Source: Deltaproteobacteria bacterium HGW-Deltaproteobacteria-15
Lineage (GTDB): Bacteria; Desulfobacterota; DSM-4660; Desulfatiglandales; HGW-15
Reading direction: 5' to 3'
DNA: 64,000 bases
NCBI GenBank assembly: GCA_002840535.1
Contig: PHBH01000018.1
Span: 108,171-172,170, forward strand
Below the pieces are notes generated by a model. The model did no database searches and had not been told where the DNA came from. It saw only the letters and a program-made list of their open reading frames with translations. The translations under genes and the position numbers were made by a program. This document shows positions 17,110-25,729 of this stretch, piece by piece; the stretch's first letter is position 1, and every line of letters starts with the position of its first letter.

Positions 17110-17235
17110 GAGCTATGCTCTCTGCGCTATGCGATTCATGTCTTCATTTGCGCTTTGCGCTTTATGCAGGATACAGGATGCACGAGACAGGATGCAAGGT
17201 GCAGGATACAGGAAGCAGGATTCACGATGCAAGAA
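17110..17235. repeat. Word repeats upstream of the phosphatase
   Basis: 17110-17165 varies on ATGCGCTTTGCGCTTTATGC. 17166-17235 varies on GCAGGATACAGGATGCACGA. These are the complements of words at 14970-15420, on the other side of the phosphatase gene, so the gene sits between opposing arms 2 kb apart. Confidence 0.65.
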
Positions 17236-17312
17236 AATGGGCACCGCCCCGTAGGGGTGGGACTCCAAGCGAAGCGCGGAGAATACGAACGCTGTTTCGG
17301 TTCAAAAAAGGA

Positions 17313-17372
17313 GTGGGCGCCGCTGGAGGAAGGCGGCGCCCACCTGTTTCCGGAGAAGACCTCCGGAAACAG
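17313..17372. other. Two adjacent strong hairpins
   Basis: 17313-17343 forms an 11-bp G+C-rich stem (GTGGGCGCCGC / GGCGGCGCCCAC, loop TGGAGGAA-like). Directly abutting, 17344-17372 forms a perfect 12-bp stem (CTGTTTCCGGAG / CTCCGGAAACAG) with loop AAGAC. They lie downstream of the gene at 17443-17772 (minus strand), so they may end the Mo-operon transcript. No poly-T tract is seen. Confidence 0.6.
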
Positions 17373-17442
17373 AGAGAGCGAGGGCGATCGCAACGGAACG
17401 ATTACCCTCCTACAGGTTCAGTGACGCGGTAATACCGGCACT

Positions 17443-17772
17443 TTACGCTGGTTCCTCGACCCAGACGGAACGATCGACCAGGCCGAACTCTTTTAGGCTA
17501 TCTGCTATACAGAAGCCCACGGTGCTGCCTTGTCTCGAAGCCAAGGCCTTGTCCCAGTGCAGGTGGAGACATACGTCCGTTGTTATTGCTGCGTTGTGAA
17601 AGATCTTCACCTCTCTGAGCCAGCTTCCACCGTCTTCGCTCAACAACGAACTCAGCAACTCCTCCGTGAGCATCCGGAGTTTTAGGGAGATATCGAGGTT
17701 TTTCTTGTGTTCCACCGCTCCGCAGCACCTCAGTTGGATTACCTCGACCCATTTCATTGACGTGCTCTTCAC
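17443..17772 (-). CDS. Small protein of unknown function downstream of torD
   Basis: 109 residues from a GTG; the in-frame ATG at 17757 (MKWVEVIQLR) is an equally good start. The sequence looks like a compact alpha/beta domain: LTEELLSSLLSEDGGSWLREVKIFHNAAI, then TDVCLHLHWDK and a conserved-looking end LKEFGLVDRSVWVEE. Same strand and just after the TorD gene (54-bp gap), so possibly the last gene of the Mo operon. I do not recognise a named family. Confidence 0.55.
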   Translation of the reverse strand: MKSTSMKWVEVIQLRCCGAVEHKKNLDISLKLRMLTEELLSSLLSEDGGSWLREVKIFHNAAITTDVCLHLHWDKALASRQGSTVGFCIADSLKEFGLVDRSVWVEEPA

Positions 17773-17826
17773 TTCTCCACGAACATAGCGAACAGGCTCT
17801 AAATTCGGGCAGAAGTTGATTCATGA

Positions 17827-18465
17827 TCAGTTCTTAAGCATTGAACCGAGGACTCGCGCAATCAGACGATAAAAATCCGTACCTGCGTGCATCTCCATCC
17901 TCTGGGAGAACGCAAGCCCGAAGGGACGAAGGTGCTTTCCCAGCACCTCCGTCTGAAGTTTGCGGGCGTATTCTTCTTTTTCCAGATCGCCTAACCGCAC
18001 CGCCTCTGCCTCACAGAAACAGAGGTAAGCCATGAACTCGAGCTCCATGGCAATGTGATCAGGAGGGAGCTGAAACTCCCCGACCCACTCCAGACCCGCT
18101 TCACGATAAAGCCTGGCAATCTGGAAGGTGGACTCCTGGAAAAGCCTTCCCTCCCGGTAAATCGACTCGAAGAGATACACGAGGCGCGGTTTTGACGCGA
18201 AACACATCCACGTGTAGTCCTTCTCAAGTTGAAGAAGCACACTCTCGGGAGGCTCTTTTTCATACAGGTTTTTCAAGCCGGTCAGCTGATGCAGGATCCC
18301 GTTCGAACTGAAAGGGGTAAATGCGGCGGCTAGCCCATTGCCAAGCCCGCCGCCGGTAAGATCGTCCGCAAGTGTTTTATCCGGGTAACTGAGCGCGCGT
18401 CCCAGCATGGAGAATACACCGCTTTTTCCCTCAACAACCGTCATTTCACGAGCGCTCTTTTCCAT
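17827..18465 (-). CDS. TorD/DmsD-type molybdoenzyme chaperone
   Basis: 212 residues, all-helical. Chaperones of this family bind the Tat signal and apo-form of molybdopterin enzymes during cofactor insertion in the cytoplasm. Visible family features are the LLQLEKDYTWMCFASKPRLVYLFESIYREG region and the later HIAMELEFMAYLCFCEAEA block with acidic/His residues. It overlaps the ferredoxin-like gene by about 20 bp, showing tight operon coupling with the enzyme it presumably matures. Confidence 0.88.
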   Translation of the reverse strand: MEKSAREMTVVEGKSGVFSMLGRALSYPDKTLADDLTGGGLGNGLAAAFTPFSSNGILHQLTGLKNLYEKEPPESVLLQLEKDYTWMCFASKPRLVYLFESIYREGRLFQESTFQIARLYREAGLEWVGEFQLPPDHIAMELEFMAYLCFCEAEAVRLGDLEKEEYARKLQTEVLGKHLRPFGLAFSQRMEMHAGTDFYRLIARVLGSMLKN

Positions 18466-19168
18466 TCTTCGTCTCTTCTTCCATCTTTATACGTTCCATC
18501 CGATTACTGAATTTCATGAACCCGCCGAGGGCAAGCGCCGCGATCCCCGGAACGGCGATGGACCTATCCGGTGCCACGTGGCTTCCCTTGGCTGCCTTCT
18601 TCACCGGTTTTGGAAAACCGGCTGATATCGGCGATTCCTTGGACAACACGATCAGGTGGGTTCCTTCTTCTAGTCCGTATGTGTTCAGCCCATTCCTGCT
18701 GGAAAGGACCCTTGCTTTTTCTGCAATTACACTGTATTCGCCAAACTCCATTGCGCCTGTGGGGCAAACCTCCACGCAGGCAGGCTGTTTCCCCTCGCCC
18801 AGCCGGTGGGCGCAGAGACTGCACTTGACGATTTTCTCCGTCACCTCATCGAATTGCGGCGCTCCGAAGGGGCATACTTCTACGCATGTCTTGCACCCGA
18901 CGCAGACCTTGGCATCATAGAGAACCGGTCCGTACTCTGACTTCTTCAGGGCTTCCACAGGGCAATTGTTCACGCATTCAGGGTCTGCGCAATGCATGCA
19001 TCGCTTGTGATAAAGACCCCCGTCATTGATTTGGACGAAAGTGCGGAACAAACCCCGCGATGCCTGGTCGTGATATCGAAACTCCTGAATGCAGCGGTAA
19101 GTGCAGGAGTTGCAGCCTGTGCAGAAGGTCGTATCCAGCAAAATCCCATATTCCTTCATATCGGTCAC
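18446..19168 (-). CDS. Four-cluster 4Fe-4S ferredoxin subunit of molybdopterin oxidoreductase
   Basis: 240 residues. Sixteen cysteines sit in four groups: CTGCNSCTYRC near 17, CMHCADPECVNNC, CVGCKTCVEVC, and CSLCAHR...CVEVC, as in DmsB/PsrB/FdhB electron-transfer subunits. The region after ~150 lacks cysteines and ends with a hydrophobic stretch (SIAVPGIAALALGGFMKF) and a charged tail, which may anchor it to the membrane as in FdnH-type subunits (inference). GAGAGGTG precedes the ATG. It sits directly after the catalytic gene with only ~5 bp between them. Confidence 0.9.
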   Translation of the reverse strand: MTDMKEYGILLDTTFCTGCNSCTYRCIQEFRYHDQASRGLFRTFVQINDGGLYHKRCMHCADPECVNNCPVEALKKSEYGPVLYDAKVCVGCKTCVEVCPFGAPQFDEVTEKIVKCSLCAHRLGEGKQPACVEVCPTGAMEFGEYSVIAEKARVLSSRNGLNTYGLEEGTHLIVLSKESPISAGFPKPVKKAAKGSHVAPDRSIAVPGIAALALGGFMKFSNRMERIKMEEETKNGKERS

Positions 19169-19173
19169 CTCTC

Positions 19174-21753
19174 TTATGCCTTTCTGATCCGAAGATAGAC
19201 GTCTTCAACCCATCCCATCCCGGTCGCGTCGTGTTTCTTCGCAATGAGGGGATCTTTCTGCGGGATGAGATCGCCGTCGCGGTATCCGAAATCCCTGGCC
19301 ACCTTGAGGTTCTTCGCTCTGTGCCCGATGCCGTGGAAGAGAAGCACACAGTCCTTCCGGAGCACCCGATTGGTCAGGTGAACCTTTGCCTTCTGCGGTC
19401 TCGGAAGATGTTTCATGTATTTCGGATCATTCTCGAGAAAAACCCAATCCCCTTCGACCAGCCCCAATTCCTTGCCGGCTTCGGGGTTGATCCATACGCA
19501 ATCCATCCCGTTCTTCACAGTGATCTGCTTGAGTATGGGATTATTCACGAAATTCGGATCCGCGTGCATGTACCAGGGGGCTCTCGTGATCAGGAGCGAA
19601 AACTTGTATTCACCGGTACTTTGATGCCAACGGTTCGCCCAGACGGGCAGCGGATCGTAGCCCGCCTGAACGAACTCGTCTATATACATACGGACTCGTC
19701 CGTCCGGTGATCCATAGCCGATATCGCGGATCTGTTTGTAATCCTCGTAAGGTTTCTTATCGATCCACAAACCGCCCTTCTTCATGAACTCGGCGCTGTT
19801 CTCGGCCGCTCCGGCCTTTTTCACCGCCACGTCGCCGATATTCGTCGGGATTGCCTTCGTCGGATCGCCGCTGCCGTCGACCGTCCAATACTTCGGCGCC
19901 AGTGCGAGACCTATCGCCTTTGCCAGACCGCCCCACCCGATCTGATCTCCCGGTGGCTTCTGAACCGGGGACCCACCTACGAGGCAGGCCTGCTTGGGAT
20001 AGTACAACCGTGTATCCAGCTTCCCTTCCTCGAACTGATGAGGTGCGGCGAGCACGTAATCACACCAGTAGCCGAGATCATCGAGATAAAGGTTCCAATC
20101 GACGACGAGATCCATCTTCTCCAGCGCGGCTTCGGCCATCTGAGACTGGATCATGGCGAAGAGCCCGCGGTGCGGATTGCGGAAGAACACCGCCTTGGTA
20201 TTGTTGGTCTTGTAAAGACCCCAACCGACCATGCCATAGTGCCCGGGAGCGGAAAAATCCTTTTTCCGGTAAATGGTATCCGTCACCGGGAACATGTTGC
20301 GGTAGTCCACGGGATTTTTAGGCTGATCCGGATAAGGAACCACCGGGGGCGACAGTTCCTCGAGCCACGGGATACTGAGACCATGAAACAGGAGCACGCC
20401 GCCTTCGCAATCGATGGATCCTACAAGCGTGTTCAGGATGCTGATGGCATGGCGGAGCCTCCAGCTGTTTGCATAGTTGGGTCCAGCGGCATCGCGCTTG
20501 TATGTGGGGATAAAGGATTTGGGCGCAGCAGCAGCGAACTCGAGGGCAATCCTGCCGATTGTCCCTGCATCGACCTCGCTGATTCCAGCGGCCCATTCCG
20601 GAGAATACGTTTTGACCCCGGCTGCAAGGATGCTCAACACGGGACGCGTGCTGATCTCGATACCATTGGCCGTGATCTTGTAAGGCCCGCCTTCAAAGGC
20701 GGGAGAATCGCACGACACGATAGGTTCGGGTTTTTTGTGCTTGGTGCACCAGGCCAGCAAATTGCCTTTTTCATCTTTTGCCGCCAGCCGGCTCTTTTCG
20801 TCCACAAGGGCGGCGGCATCGCTGTACTTTTGGAGAAATTCCCGGTTGTATTTCTTCCCGTTCAGGATGACCCGGATCATGGCAAGGGCAATGGCAAGAT
20901 CCGTTCCGGGCTTGACCGAGTACTGCTCGTCCGCGAAACCGTCGGCCAGAGGAGTCCTCACGGGATTGAACATGACAATCTTCGCGCCGTTTCGCTTGCC
21001 GGCTGCCCAGTGGTTCAGCATTCCAGCTTTCCCGCATTTCGAGAGGGAATCGAACCCGAACCAGACCTGGTATTTGGCCATGTCATAATCATAGCCGCAC
21101 ACGTGATGGCTGGGGGTGTAGGTGCTGGAGTAAAACTTGTTGGGCGGATTCGTGAGCGTAAGGCAATTGATGTAGTAATGGGTGCCGAAACACTCGGTCC
21201 TCTGGTCGCTCCTGGTGCACCCGATGGACTGGCACAAACGGTTGGTGTAGGGATCGCCCGGAGAACAGAAGAGGATCTCCTCGGACTTGTAGGTTTTCAG
21301 CTTTCCGATGACCTGCTGAACCGCTTCGGACGTCTTGACTACGACCCATCCGGGATCGCTGTCCGTTCCCTTTTTCGGATTGGTTCGTTTCAAAGAGACC
21401 ATGAGTCGATCGGGGTCATACATGGAATCGACAAATCCCATCCCCTTGATACAGAATTTCCCGCGGCCCACCGGGTCCTCCGGACGGCCCTCAAGGGTAA
21501 TCGCCCTCTCGAGTCCCGTGGCAGGATCCTGGCCCACGACCACGTAATACGCGCAGTCGGCCTCGCAGGCACGGGCGCAGACCTGAGGGACTTTCTTGGT
21601 TATGCGGTAAGGCAGTACCTCCTGAGGATGCTCGCCGAATGCCCATACCTGGCGCAGGTTCCTGAAGGGGAACCCTGTTCCTGCAAGGACAACGCCGGTT
21701 GCACCTGCAACCTGGAGAAACCGTCGCCTTGTGATTTCCCTTTTCTTACCCAT
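19174..21753 (-). CDS. Tat-exported molybdopterin oxidoreductase, catalytic subunit (DMSO reductase family)
   Basis: 859 residues. The twin-arginine signal (TRRRFLQVAGATG) directs export of the folded enzyme. It has an N-terminal cluster motif CARACEADC at ~59-67 and a fourth Cys near 101 (GKFCIKG). The core has family patterns (GCTRSDQRTECFGTHYY, AKYQVWFGFDSLSKCGKAG, KIVMFNPVRTPLADGFADE). The C-terminal molybdopterin-dinucleotide-binding domain starts near LLITRAPWYMHADPNF. The metal-ligand residue and substrate cannot be assigned by eye; thiosulfate/polysulfide-, arsenate- or formate-type relatives are all possible. GGGAGGAT precedes the ATG. First gene of the Mo-FeS-TorD operon. Confidence 0.9.
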   Translation of the reverse strand: MGKKREITRRRFLQVAGATGVVLAGTGFPFRNLRQVWAFGEHPQEVLPYRITKKVPQVCARACEADCAYYVVVGQDPATGLERAITLEGRPEDPVGRGKFCIKGMGFVDSMYDPDRLMVSLKRTNPKKGTDSDPGWVVVKTSEAVQQVIGKLKTYKSEEILFCSPGDPYTNRLCQSIGCTRSDQRTECFGTHYYINCLTLTNPPNKFYSSTYTPSHHVCGYDYDMAKYQVWFGFDSLSKCGKAGMLNHWAAGKRNGAKIVMFNPVRTPLADGFADEQYSVKPGTDLAIALAMIRVILNGKKYNREFLQKYSDAAALVDEKSRLAAKDEKGNLLAWCTKHKKPEPIVSCDSPAFEGGPYKITANGIEISTRPVLSILAAGVKTYSPEWAAGISEVDAGTIGRIALEFAAAAPKSFIPTYKRDAAGPNYANSWRLRHAISILNTLVGSIDCEGGVLLFHGLSIPWLEELSPPVVPYPDQPKNPVDYRNMFPVTDTIYRKKDFSAPGHYGMVGWGLYKTNNTKAVFFRNPHRGLFAMIQSQMAEAALEKMDLVVDWNLYLDDLGYWCDYVLAAPHQFEEGKLDTRLYYPKQACLVGGSPVQKPPGDQIGWGGLAKAIGLALAPKYWTVDGSGDPTKAIPTNIGDVAVKKAGAAENSAEFMKKGGLWIDKKPYEDYKQIRDIGYGSPDGRVRMYIDEFVQAGYDPLPVWANRWHQSTGEYKFSLLITRAPWYMHADPNFVNNPILKQITVKNGMDCVWINPEAGKELGLVEGDWVFLENDPKYMKHLPRPQKAKVHLTNRVLRKDCVLLFHGIGHRAKNLKVARDFGYRDGDLIPQKDPLIAKKHDATGMGWVEDVYLRIRKA

Positions 21754-21891
21754 TCGATTTATCCTCCCTCGTTTTCGCTGGGTGTAATCTGAAAATTGCA
21801 GCGGATCGCGCGGTCAGGAGACAGCGATTCGTCTATCTCACTTGCTCCCTCCCGGACACGAAAATCGTTCAAGCTCGTCGCCCGCCTACAA

Positions 21892-21907
21892 AGCGAATCC
21901 CGTGCCG
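21892..21907 (-). promoter_or_regulatory. Sigma-54 promoter of the Mo operon
   Basis: On the minus strand the site reads CGGCACGGGATTCGCT: GG at -24, ten bases, then GC at -12, against consensus TGGCACGN4TTGCW (two mismatches, both GG and GC intact). Transcription would start near 21880, about 127 bp before the ATG at 21753. A divergent sigma-54 activator and upstream palindromes support the call. Confidence 0.6.
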
Positions 21908-21957
21908 TTATGAATAACCTGAGTTTTCAGATCCTTGCAAAATAGACAGACAAAGCA

Positions 21958-22023
21958 TTGCCGCAAACGGCAAAACCAATTGCCTCATGTGACAATCAGT
22001 CTGTCAAATTGCCGCATTCGGCA
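21958..22023. promoter_or_regulatory. Paired palindromes, putative enhancer (UAS) for the sigma-54 activator
   Basis: Two copies of TTGCCG-N4-CGGCA lie at 21958-21973 and 22009-22023, 51 bp apart centre to centre (about five helical turns), with spacers CAAA and CATT. A third dyad TGACA-N7-TGTCA sits between them at 21990-22006. They lie roughly 50-120 bp upstream of the sigma-54 site, the usual place for activator binding. Confidence 0.6.
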
Positions 22024-22079
22024 CAGCAGTTGCACACAGGATGCAAAGTACACGATACAAAATGCAGGGGGTCAGCATA

Positions 22080-22430
22080 GCCTGCCGAGTGGCCGGCGTA
22101 TCCAATGTGAAACTTTGCTTTACGTTTTTAATGGACCCAAAGAATTCTTTTTCACCGCAGAGATCGCGGAATGAGTTCGTTTTTGTCTGCGGGCCTATCC
22201 CGCAGGGAACTTTCGGCAGGGGAGACGACCGCAGACAAAAAAGAGGCTCTCAATTGCTCCTCCTATTGTGTAAACGTCGGCTGCAAACTCGCACGCTATA
22301 CCTTGCATCCGGTTCGAAGAAGAAACGAGTCGTCCGCGCAGCAGCAGAGCTTTCCAATGACGGCATCTCACGCCATTGGAAAAAAAATGCTTTCTCTCCG
22401 CGTTCTCCGCGTCTCTGCGGTGAAATCAGG
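22080..22430. repeat. Two-hairpin inverted-arm element, copy B
   Basis: Outer arms: TTCACCGCAGAGATCGCGG at 22152-22170 and CGTCTCTGCGGTGAAA ending at 22425. H1: 22180-22193 with 22229-22242, GGAGACGA before the 3' strand. H2: TTTCCAATG / CATTGGAAA around 22351-22384 with loop CATCTC, one bulge. It shares extra text with copy A at 12.2-12.5 kb. It occupies the leader region of the sigma-54 activator gene, ending about 20 bp before its start codon. Confidence 0.85.
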
Positions 22431-22446
22431 CTTTCCGGAGTGATGG

Positions 22447-23988
22447 ATGATGGATTCTCATGAAAGAGATTTTTTCTACCAATCAACAGTAAGGATTTGC
22501 AGCAGCCTTGAGATCGAGAAAGGCCTCTACGGCTTTTATAAATTTCTTGAGCAGTTCATGCCTGTGGAGGCCATCTGTCTCTGTTTGTTCGAACCGGACA
22601 TGGGCGCACTGAAGACGCTCGCCGAGGCGAGGGAAGCGGGTGGGCGGCGAATGGACGCCATGATTCCCCTATCTCTCGAAGCAAGATCCATACTCGAGAG
22701 AGAAGACCTGGAGAGGGTCAGGGTCGACAACTCTTCCGATGGGGATCCGATATTGGAAGACTGGGCCCATTTTTTCGAGCTGCCGGAATCATCCTTTCTG
22801 CGGTTGCGCCTGGTGGTCGAGGGCAAGAAAATAGGGTCGCTGGTGATGCACGCGGCGGGAAGGAACAGGTATTCAGAGGAAAATGCGCGATGGATGTCCC
22901 TCTTGAACGAGCCTTTTGCGATCGCCATATCCAATGCACTTCGGCACCGGGAGGCCTTGAAACTGAGAGATATGCTGGCCGATGAGAACCGCTACCTTAG
23001 AAGGGAACTTCAAGGGCTTTCGGGCGACGAGATCGTTGGAAGTGATTTCGGGCTGAAAGGGACCATGGAAATGGCCCGCCAGGTTGCACCTCTTGAAAGT
23101 CCCGTCCTGCTTCTTGGAGAAAGCGGAGCAGGCAAGGAGTTGATCGCCAATGCCATCCACCAGCTGTCCACGAGGAGAGATGGCCCTTTCATTGTGGTGA
23201 ACTGTGGGGCAATTCCGGAAACCCTTCTGGATAGCGAGCTGTTCGGTCATGAAAAGGGGGCGTTTACGGGCGCCATGGCGCAGAAAAAAGGCCGCTTCGA
23301 AAGGGCGAACAGGGGGACGATTTTTCTGGACGAGATCGGCGAGCTCCCCCTTCAAGCACAGGTAAGAATGCTGCGGGTCCTGCAGAACATGAAGATAGAG
23401 CGTGTGGGAGGAACAGAGCCCATCCCGGTGGACATCCGTGTCATTGCCGCAACACACAGGGATCTTGAGAAGATGATGCTGGAAAACCGCTTCAGGGAAG
23501 ATCTATGGTTCCGATTGAATGTATTTCCCATTACCATTCCTCCACTAAGAGAGAGAAGAGCCGATATTCCTGCCTTGGTGCACTATTTCGTAGAAAAGAA
23601 GTCCATAGAACTGAAACTCCCCTCCTCCCCGAAGCTGGCGCCTGGCGCTATCGATCAGCTCGTGAGATACAATTGGCCGGGAAATGTCCGCGAGTTGGCA
23701 AACGTGATCGAGAGAGCATTGATTCTGAACAGGAACGGAAATCTTGTCTTCGATCGTCTCGTGAACATCCCCAAACCCGTGACCGAGGACAGTGAGGAAA
23801 GGAATTCGGATGTGCTCGAACTGAATGCGGCTATGGCCCGCCACATCAGACAAGCCCTGGCCGCGGCAAATGGAAAGGTGCACGGGCCGGGAGGGGCTGC
23901 CCAACTGCTCGGCATAAACCCGAGCACTCTCAGAAATCGTATGAACAAGCTGAGCATCAGCTATGGCAGGCATAGGAATAATGCCTGA
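22447..23988 (+). CDS. Sigma-54-dependent transcriptional activator (GAF-AAA+-Fis)
   Basis: 513 residues. An N-terminal GAF-like sensory domain (~20-175) is followed by the AAA+ domain, with Walker A GESGAGKE near 223, the sigma-54-contacting GAFTGA loop near 270, Walker [11 protein letters not shown] near 297 and the arginine-finger region downstream. The C-terminal Fis-type helix-turn-helix is [20 protein letters not shown]. It resembles FhlA/NorR-like activators that sense a small molecule through GAF. It is divergent from the Mo operon, which has a sigma-54 promoter and palindromes between, so that operon is the likely target. Confidence 0.92.
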   Translation: MMDSHERDFFYQSTVRICSSLEIEKGLYGFYKFLEQFMPVEAICLCLFEPDMGALKTLAEAREAGGRRMDAMIPLSLEARSILEREDLERVRVDNSSDGDPILEDWAHFFELPESSFLRLRLVVEGKKIGSLVMHAAGRNRYSEENARWMSLLNEPFAIAISNALRHREALKLRDMLADENRYLRRELQGLSGDEIVGSDFGLKGTMEMARQVAPLESPVLLLGESGAGKELIANAIHQLSTRRDGPFIVVNCGAIPETLLDSELFGHEKGAFTGAMAQKKGRFERANRGTIFLDEIGELPLQAQVRMLRVLQNMKIERVGGTEPIPVDIRVIAATHRDLEKMMLENRFREDLWFRLNVFPITIPPLRERRADIPALVHYFVEKKSIELKLPSSPKLAPGAIDQLVRYNWPGNVRELANVIERALILNRNGNLVFDRLVNIPKPVTEDSEERNSDVLELNAAMARHIRQALAAANGKVHGPGGAAQLLGINPSTLRNRMNKLSISYGRHRNNA

Positions 23989-24005
23989 TACTCCAGCTTA
24001 ATCTC

Positions 24006-24021
24006 TGGCACCTCTCTTGCA
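24006..24021 (+). promoter_or_regulatory. Consensus sigma-54 promoter without an obvious downstream gene
   Basis: TGGCAC-N5-TTGCA, with exactly ten bases between GG and GC, lies 18 bp after the activator stop. A perfect 7-bp hairpin (CGAGACT / AGTCTCG, loop TTGTTC) follows at 24049-24068, just after the expected start site near 24032. The next plus-strand gene is 1.7 kb away, beyond a convergent gene. The promoter may drive a small RNA. Confidence 0.55.
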
Positions 24022-24286
24022 ATTACCCCTTTATAACCTGGTCTTTTACGAGACTTTGTTCAGTCTCGATGTAATTGAATGTAATCCAAAGGGCGGAGCT
24101 TTGTGAATGGATGCATTCCGTATTGAAGATCAAAAACGAATACGGCCTCGTCGGGTCTGCGGAAAACAACCTTTCCACTCCTGATGATTTTCTTTGAATC
24201 TGGGATCCTGAAAGCGCGTCATCCTGGGGACCGCCAACGTTATTACCGTCAGTACCAACAAAGTTGGCACCTGCACTCGGGAGAGC

Positions 24287-24377
24287 ATCTGTGAAATCTG
24301 TGCAATCTGTGGATCGCTATTATTCTCCACACTGGAAAATAACATCTGTCAAATCTGTGTAATCTGTGGATGCTATT
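24287..24377. repeat. Direct pair of AATCTGTG word repeats
   Basis: 24287-24322 and 24343-24377 are near-identical copies (CATCTGTGAAATCTGTGCAA..., ending GTGGATcGCTATT), each built from three variations of AATCTGTG. The second overlaps the 3' end of the SH3/AMIN gene. A small open frame near 24108-24185 with a weak ribosome site is possible but unsupported. Confidence 0.7.
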
Positions 24378-25281
24378 CTCTTTCAATCCTGCGAATAATG
24401 AGTGAATACACGATCTCCTTTTCAATAAAGACCGGCTGAATCTGGTAATCGGCCCCTGAAAGTTCTTCAAGGTCCATGGCCACTCTGACCCTGGGCGCAA
24501 GGCCTTCGCCTTCCGAAACCCTGATCTCTCTTACAATGGAACCCCGCACTCGGATCACTCTTTCAATGTCTTTTCCGACCATGGCACCGATAAAATCGCA
24601 AATTACTCGAGGAGCGCCGCCTCCCACAGACAAGACCTGAGGAGGGCGATGGTGACTGAGTGAGAAAAACACTCTCTCCTCATCCCCGTCGACCAACTGA
24701 TGTCGAATCTCCTTTACTTCGTTCCATTCTAAACTTTGAGGCTCTGAAATCCCATCCGCTCCTGAGAGGATGCTTTGATGGGCCCATCCCAGGCTCCCGT
24801 CTTTGATCTCGATCGCATACCACTCCCCCCTATTGGCCAGAGCAAGGACTATGTCTCCCTTTCTTATTTTTGCAATGACCCTGGATTGGGTTTTGGGCTG
24901 CTCGCGAACAAGCCCGACCGTAACAAGAACCTCGAGCCTTCGTTCATCCGCAGTCCTTGAGTAGACTGTCTGCTGTAAAGATTGTCCCTGTGAGTTTGCA
25001 AACAGCATTTCGTGAGCCCATGCCAACCGATCATCGGAATGTTTGACCGCATACCATGTTTCTTTCTTGAGCAGAAGATCCACCTGGGCTCCCATAGGTA
25101 ATTTGGCTACGATATGCGAATCCAGTGAAGGCCTTGCCCGCATGTTACCAACTGAGACAACCACCCTGCCCTGCTCGTACCTCCAGCCTGGGGCGCTCTC
25201 CTCCATGGAGGCTCCATTTACGTCAGGTGCATGGATTCCCATTGAAGCAAATAGGATCAGAATCGAGACTGCTGCTTTCAT
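24373..25281 (-). CDS. Secreted SH3b-SH3b-AMIN domain protein
   Basis: 302 residues. Sec signal peptide (MKAAVSILILFASMGIHAPDVNG), then two bacterial SH3-like domains (~35-95: VVVSVGNMRARPSLDSHIVAKL; ~115-172: VLVTVGLVREQPKTQSRVIAKI), each ending in a W-AH motif. A C-terminal AMIN-like domain (~185-300: IRHQLVDGDEERVFFSLSHHRPPQVL, then ICDFIGAMVGKDIERVIRVRGSIV) follows. AMIN domains target proteins to peptidoglycan or secretin-like machines in the periplasm, so a cell-envelope adaptor role is likely. Its neighbours are polysaccharide export genes. Confidence 0.8.
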   Translation of the reverse strand: MKAAVSILILFASMGIHAPDVNGASMEESAPGWRYEQGRVVVSVGNMRARPSLDSHIVAKLPMGAQVDLLLKKETWYAVKHSDDRLAWAHEMLFANSQGQSLQQTVYSRTADERRLEVLVTVGLVREQPKTQSRVIAKIRKGDIVLALANRGEWYAIEIKDGSLGWAHQSILSGADGISEPQSLEWNEVKEIRHQLVDGDEERVFFSLSHHRPPQVLSVGGGAPRVICDFIGAMVGKDIERVIRVRGSIVREIRVSEGEGLAPRVRVAMDLEELSGADYQIQPVFIEKEIVYSLIIRRIERE

Positions 25282-25334
25282 AATGGGTTGACAGAACTCA
25301 TAAAAAATTCTTGTTGCAGATCCTTAGATCCCGT

Positions 25335-25585
25335 GTGCAGTTTCGCGGGAGTCGCAGAGCGCGCAGAGAGGATGTTTTTTGCCTGGATCGGGAGACGACG
25401 ATCCAGGCAAACCCCTGTCGCTACAGCGGCACGGCAGTTTAACAGAAGTTCTTGCTGCCAGCCGGCCCCGTAATTGCCTGCGGCGGGGGCGAGCTGTTTT
25501 TTCATTGCCGGCCTCTCACCGGCAATGAAGAAGAAAGAACTCTTCTCTGCGTCCTCTGCGCCTCTGCGCCTCTGCGATGAAATCA
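25335..25585. repeat. Two-hairpin inverted-arm element, copy C
   Basis: H1 is a perfect 12-bp stem (TTGCCTGGATCG 25379-25390 / 25399-25410) with loop GGAGACGA. H2 is a perfect 11-bp stem (TTCATTGCCGG 25501-25511 / 25519-25529) with loop CCTCTCA. Outer arms are GTCGCAGAGCGCGCAGAG at 25351-25368 and CTGCGCCTCTGCGATGAAATC ending near 25583. The stem sequences differ from copies A and B, while the H1 loop is unchanged. It lies between the AMIN gene and the ATPase gene. Confidence 0.88.
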
Positions 25586-25729
25586 GGCTTTTCTTCGCTC
25601 AGGTGCCGCTATTAACACATCGGCCATGCATTTACAATCTTCCGCTTGTTTTTTTCTTGTCATTCCACACTTATAGTGGTATTAAGCGCCCGATCTAAAT
25701 ACCTATAGAATGAAGCAACAAGGAACACG

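Noticed and set aside
21035..21055. tRNA-like string GGGAATCGAACCCGAAC
   Set aside because: It resembles a T-arm complement but lies inside the molybdoenzyme coding sequence, with no acceptor or anticodon arms around it.
20038..21792. Long 584-codon open frame antisense to the molybdoenzyme gene
   Set aside because: It is the mirror of a clearly homologous coding sequence with high G+C codon bias; the translation has no domain or membrane pattern.
24108..24185. 25-codon frame downstream of the orphan sigma-54 promoter
   Set aside because: Weak ribosome site, arginine/lysine-rich translation with no recognisable feature; kept only as part of the possible small-RNA region.
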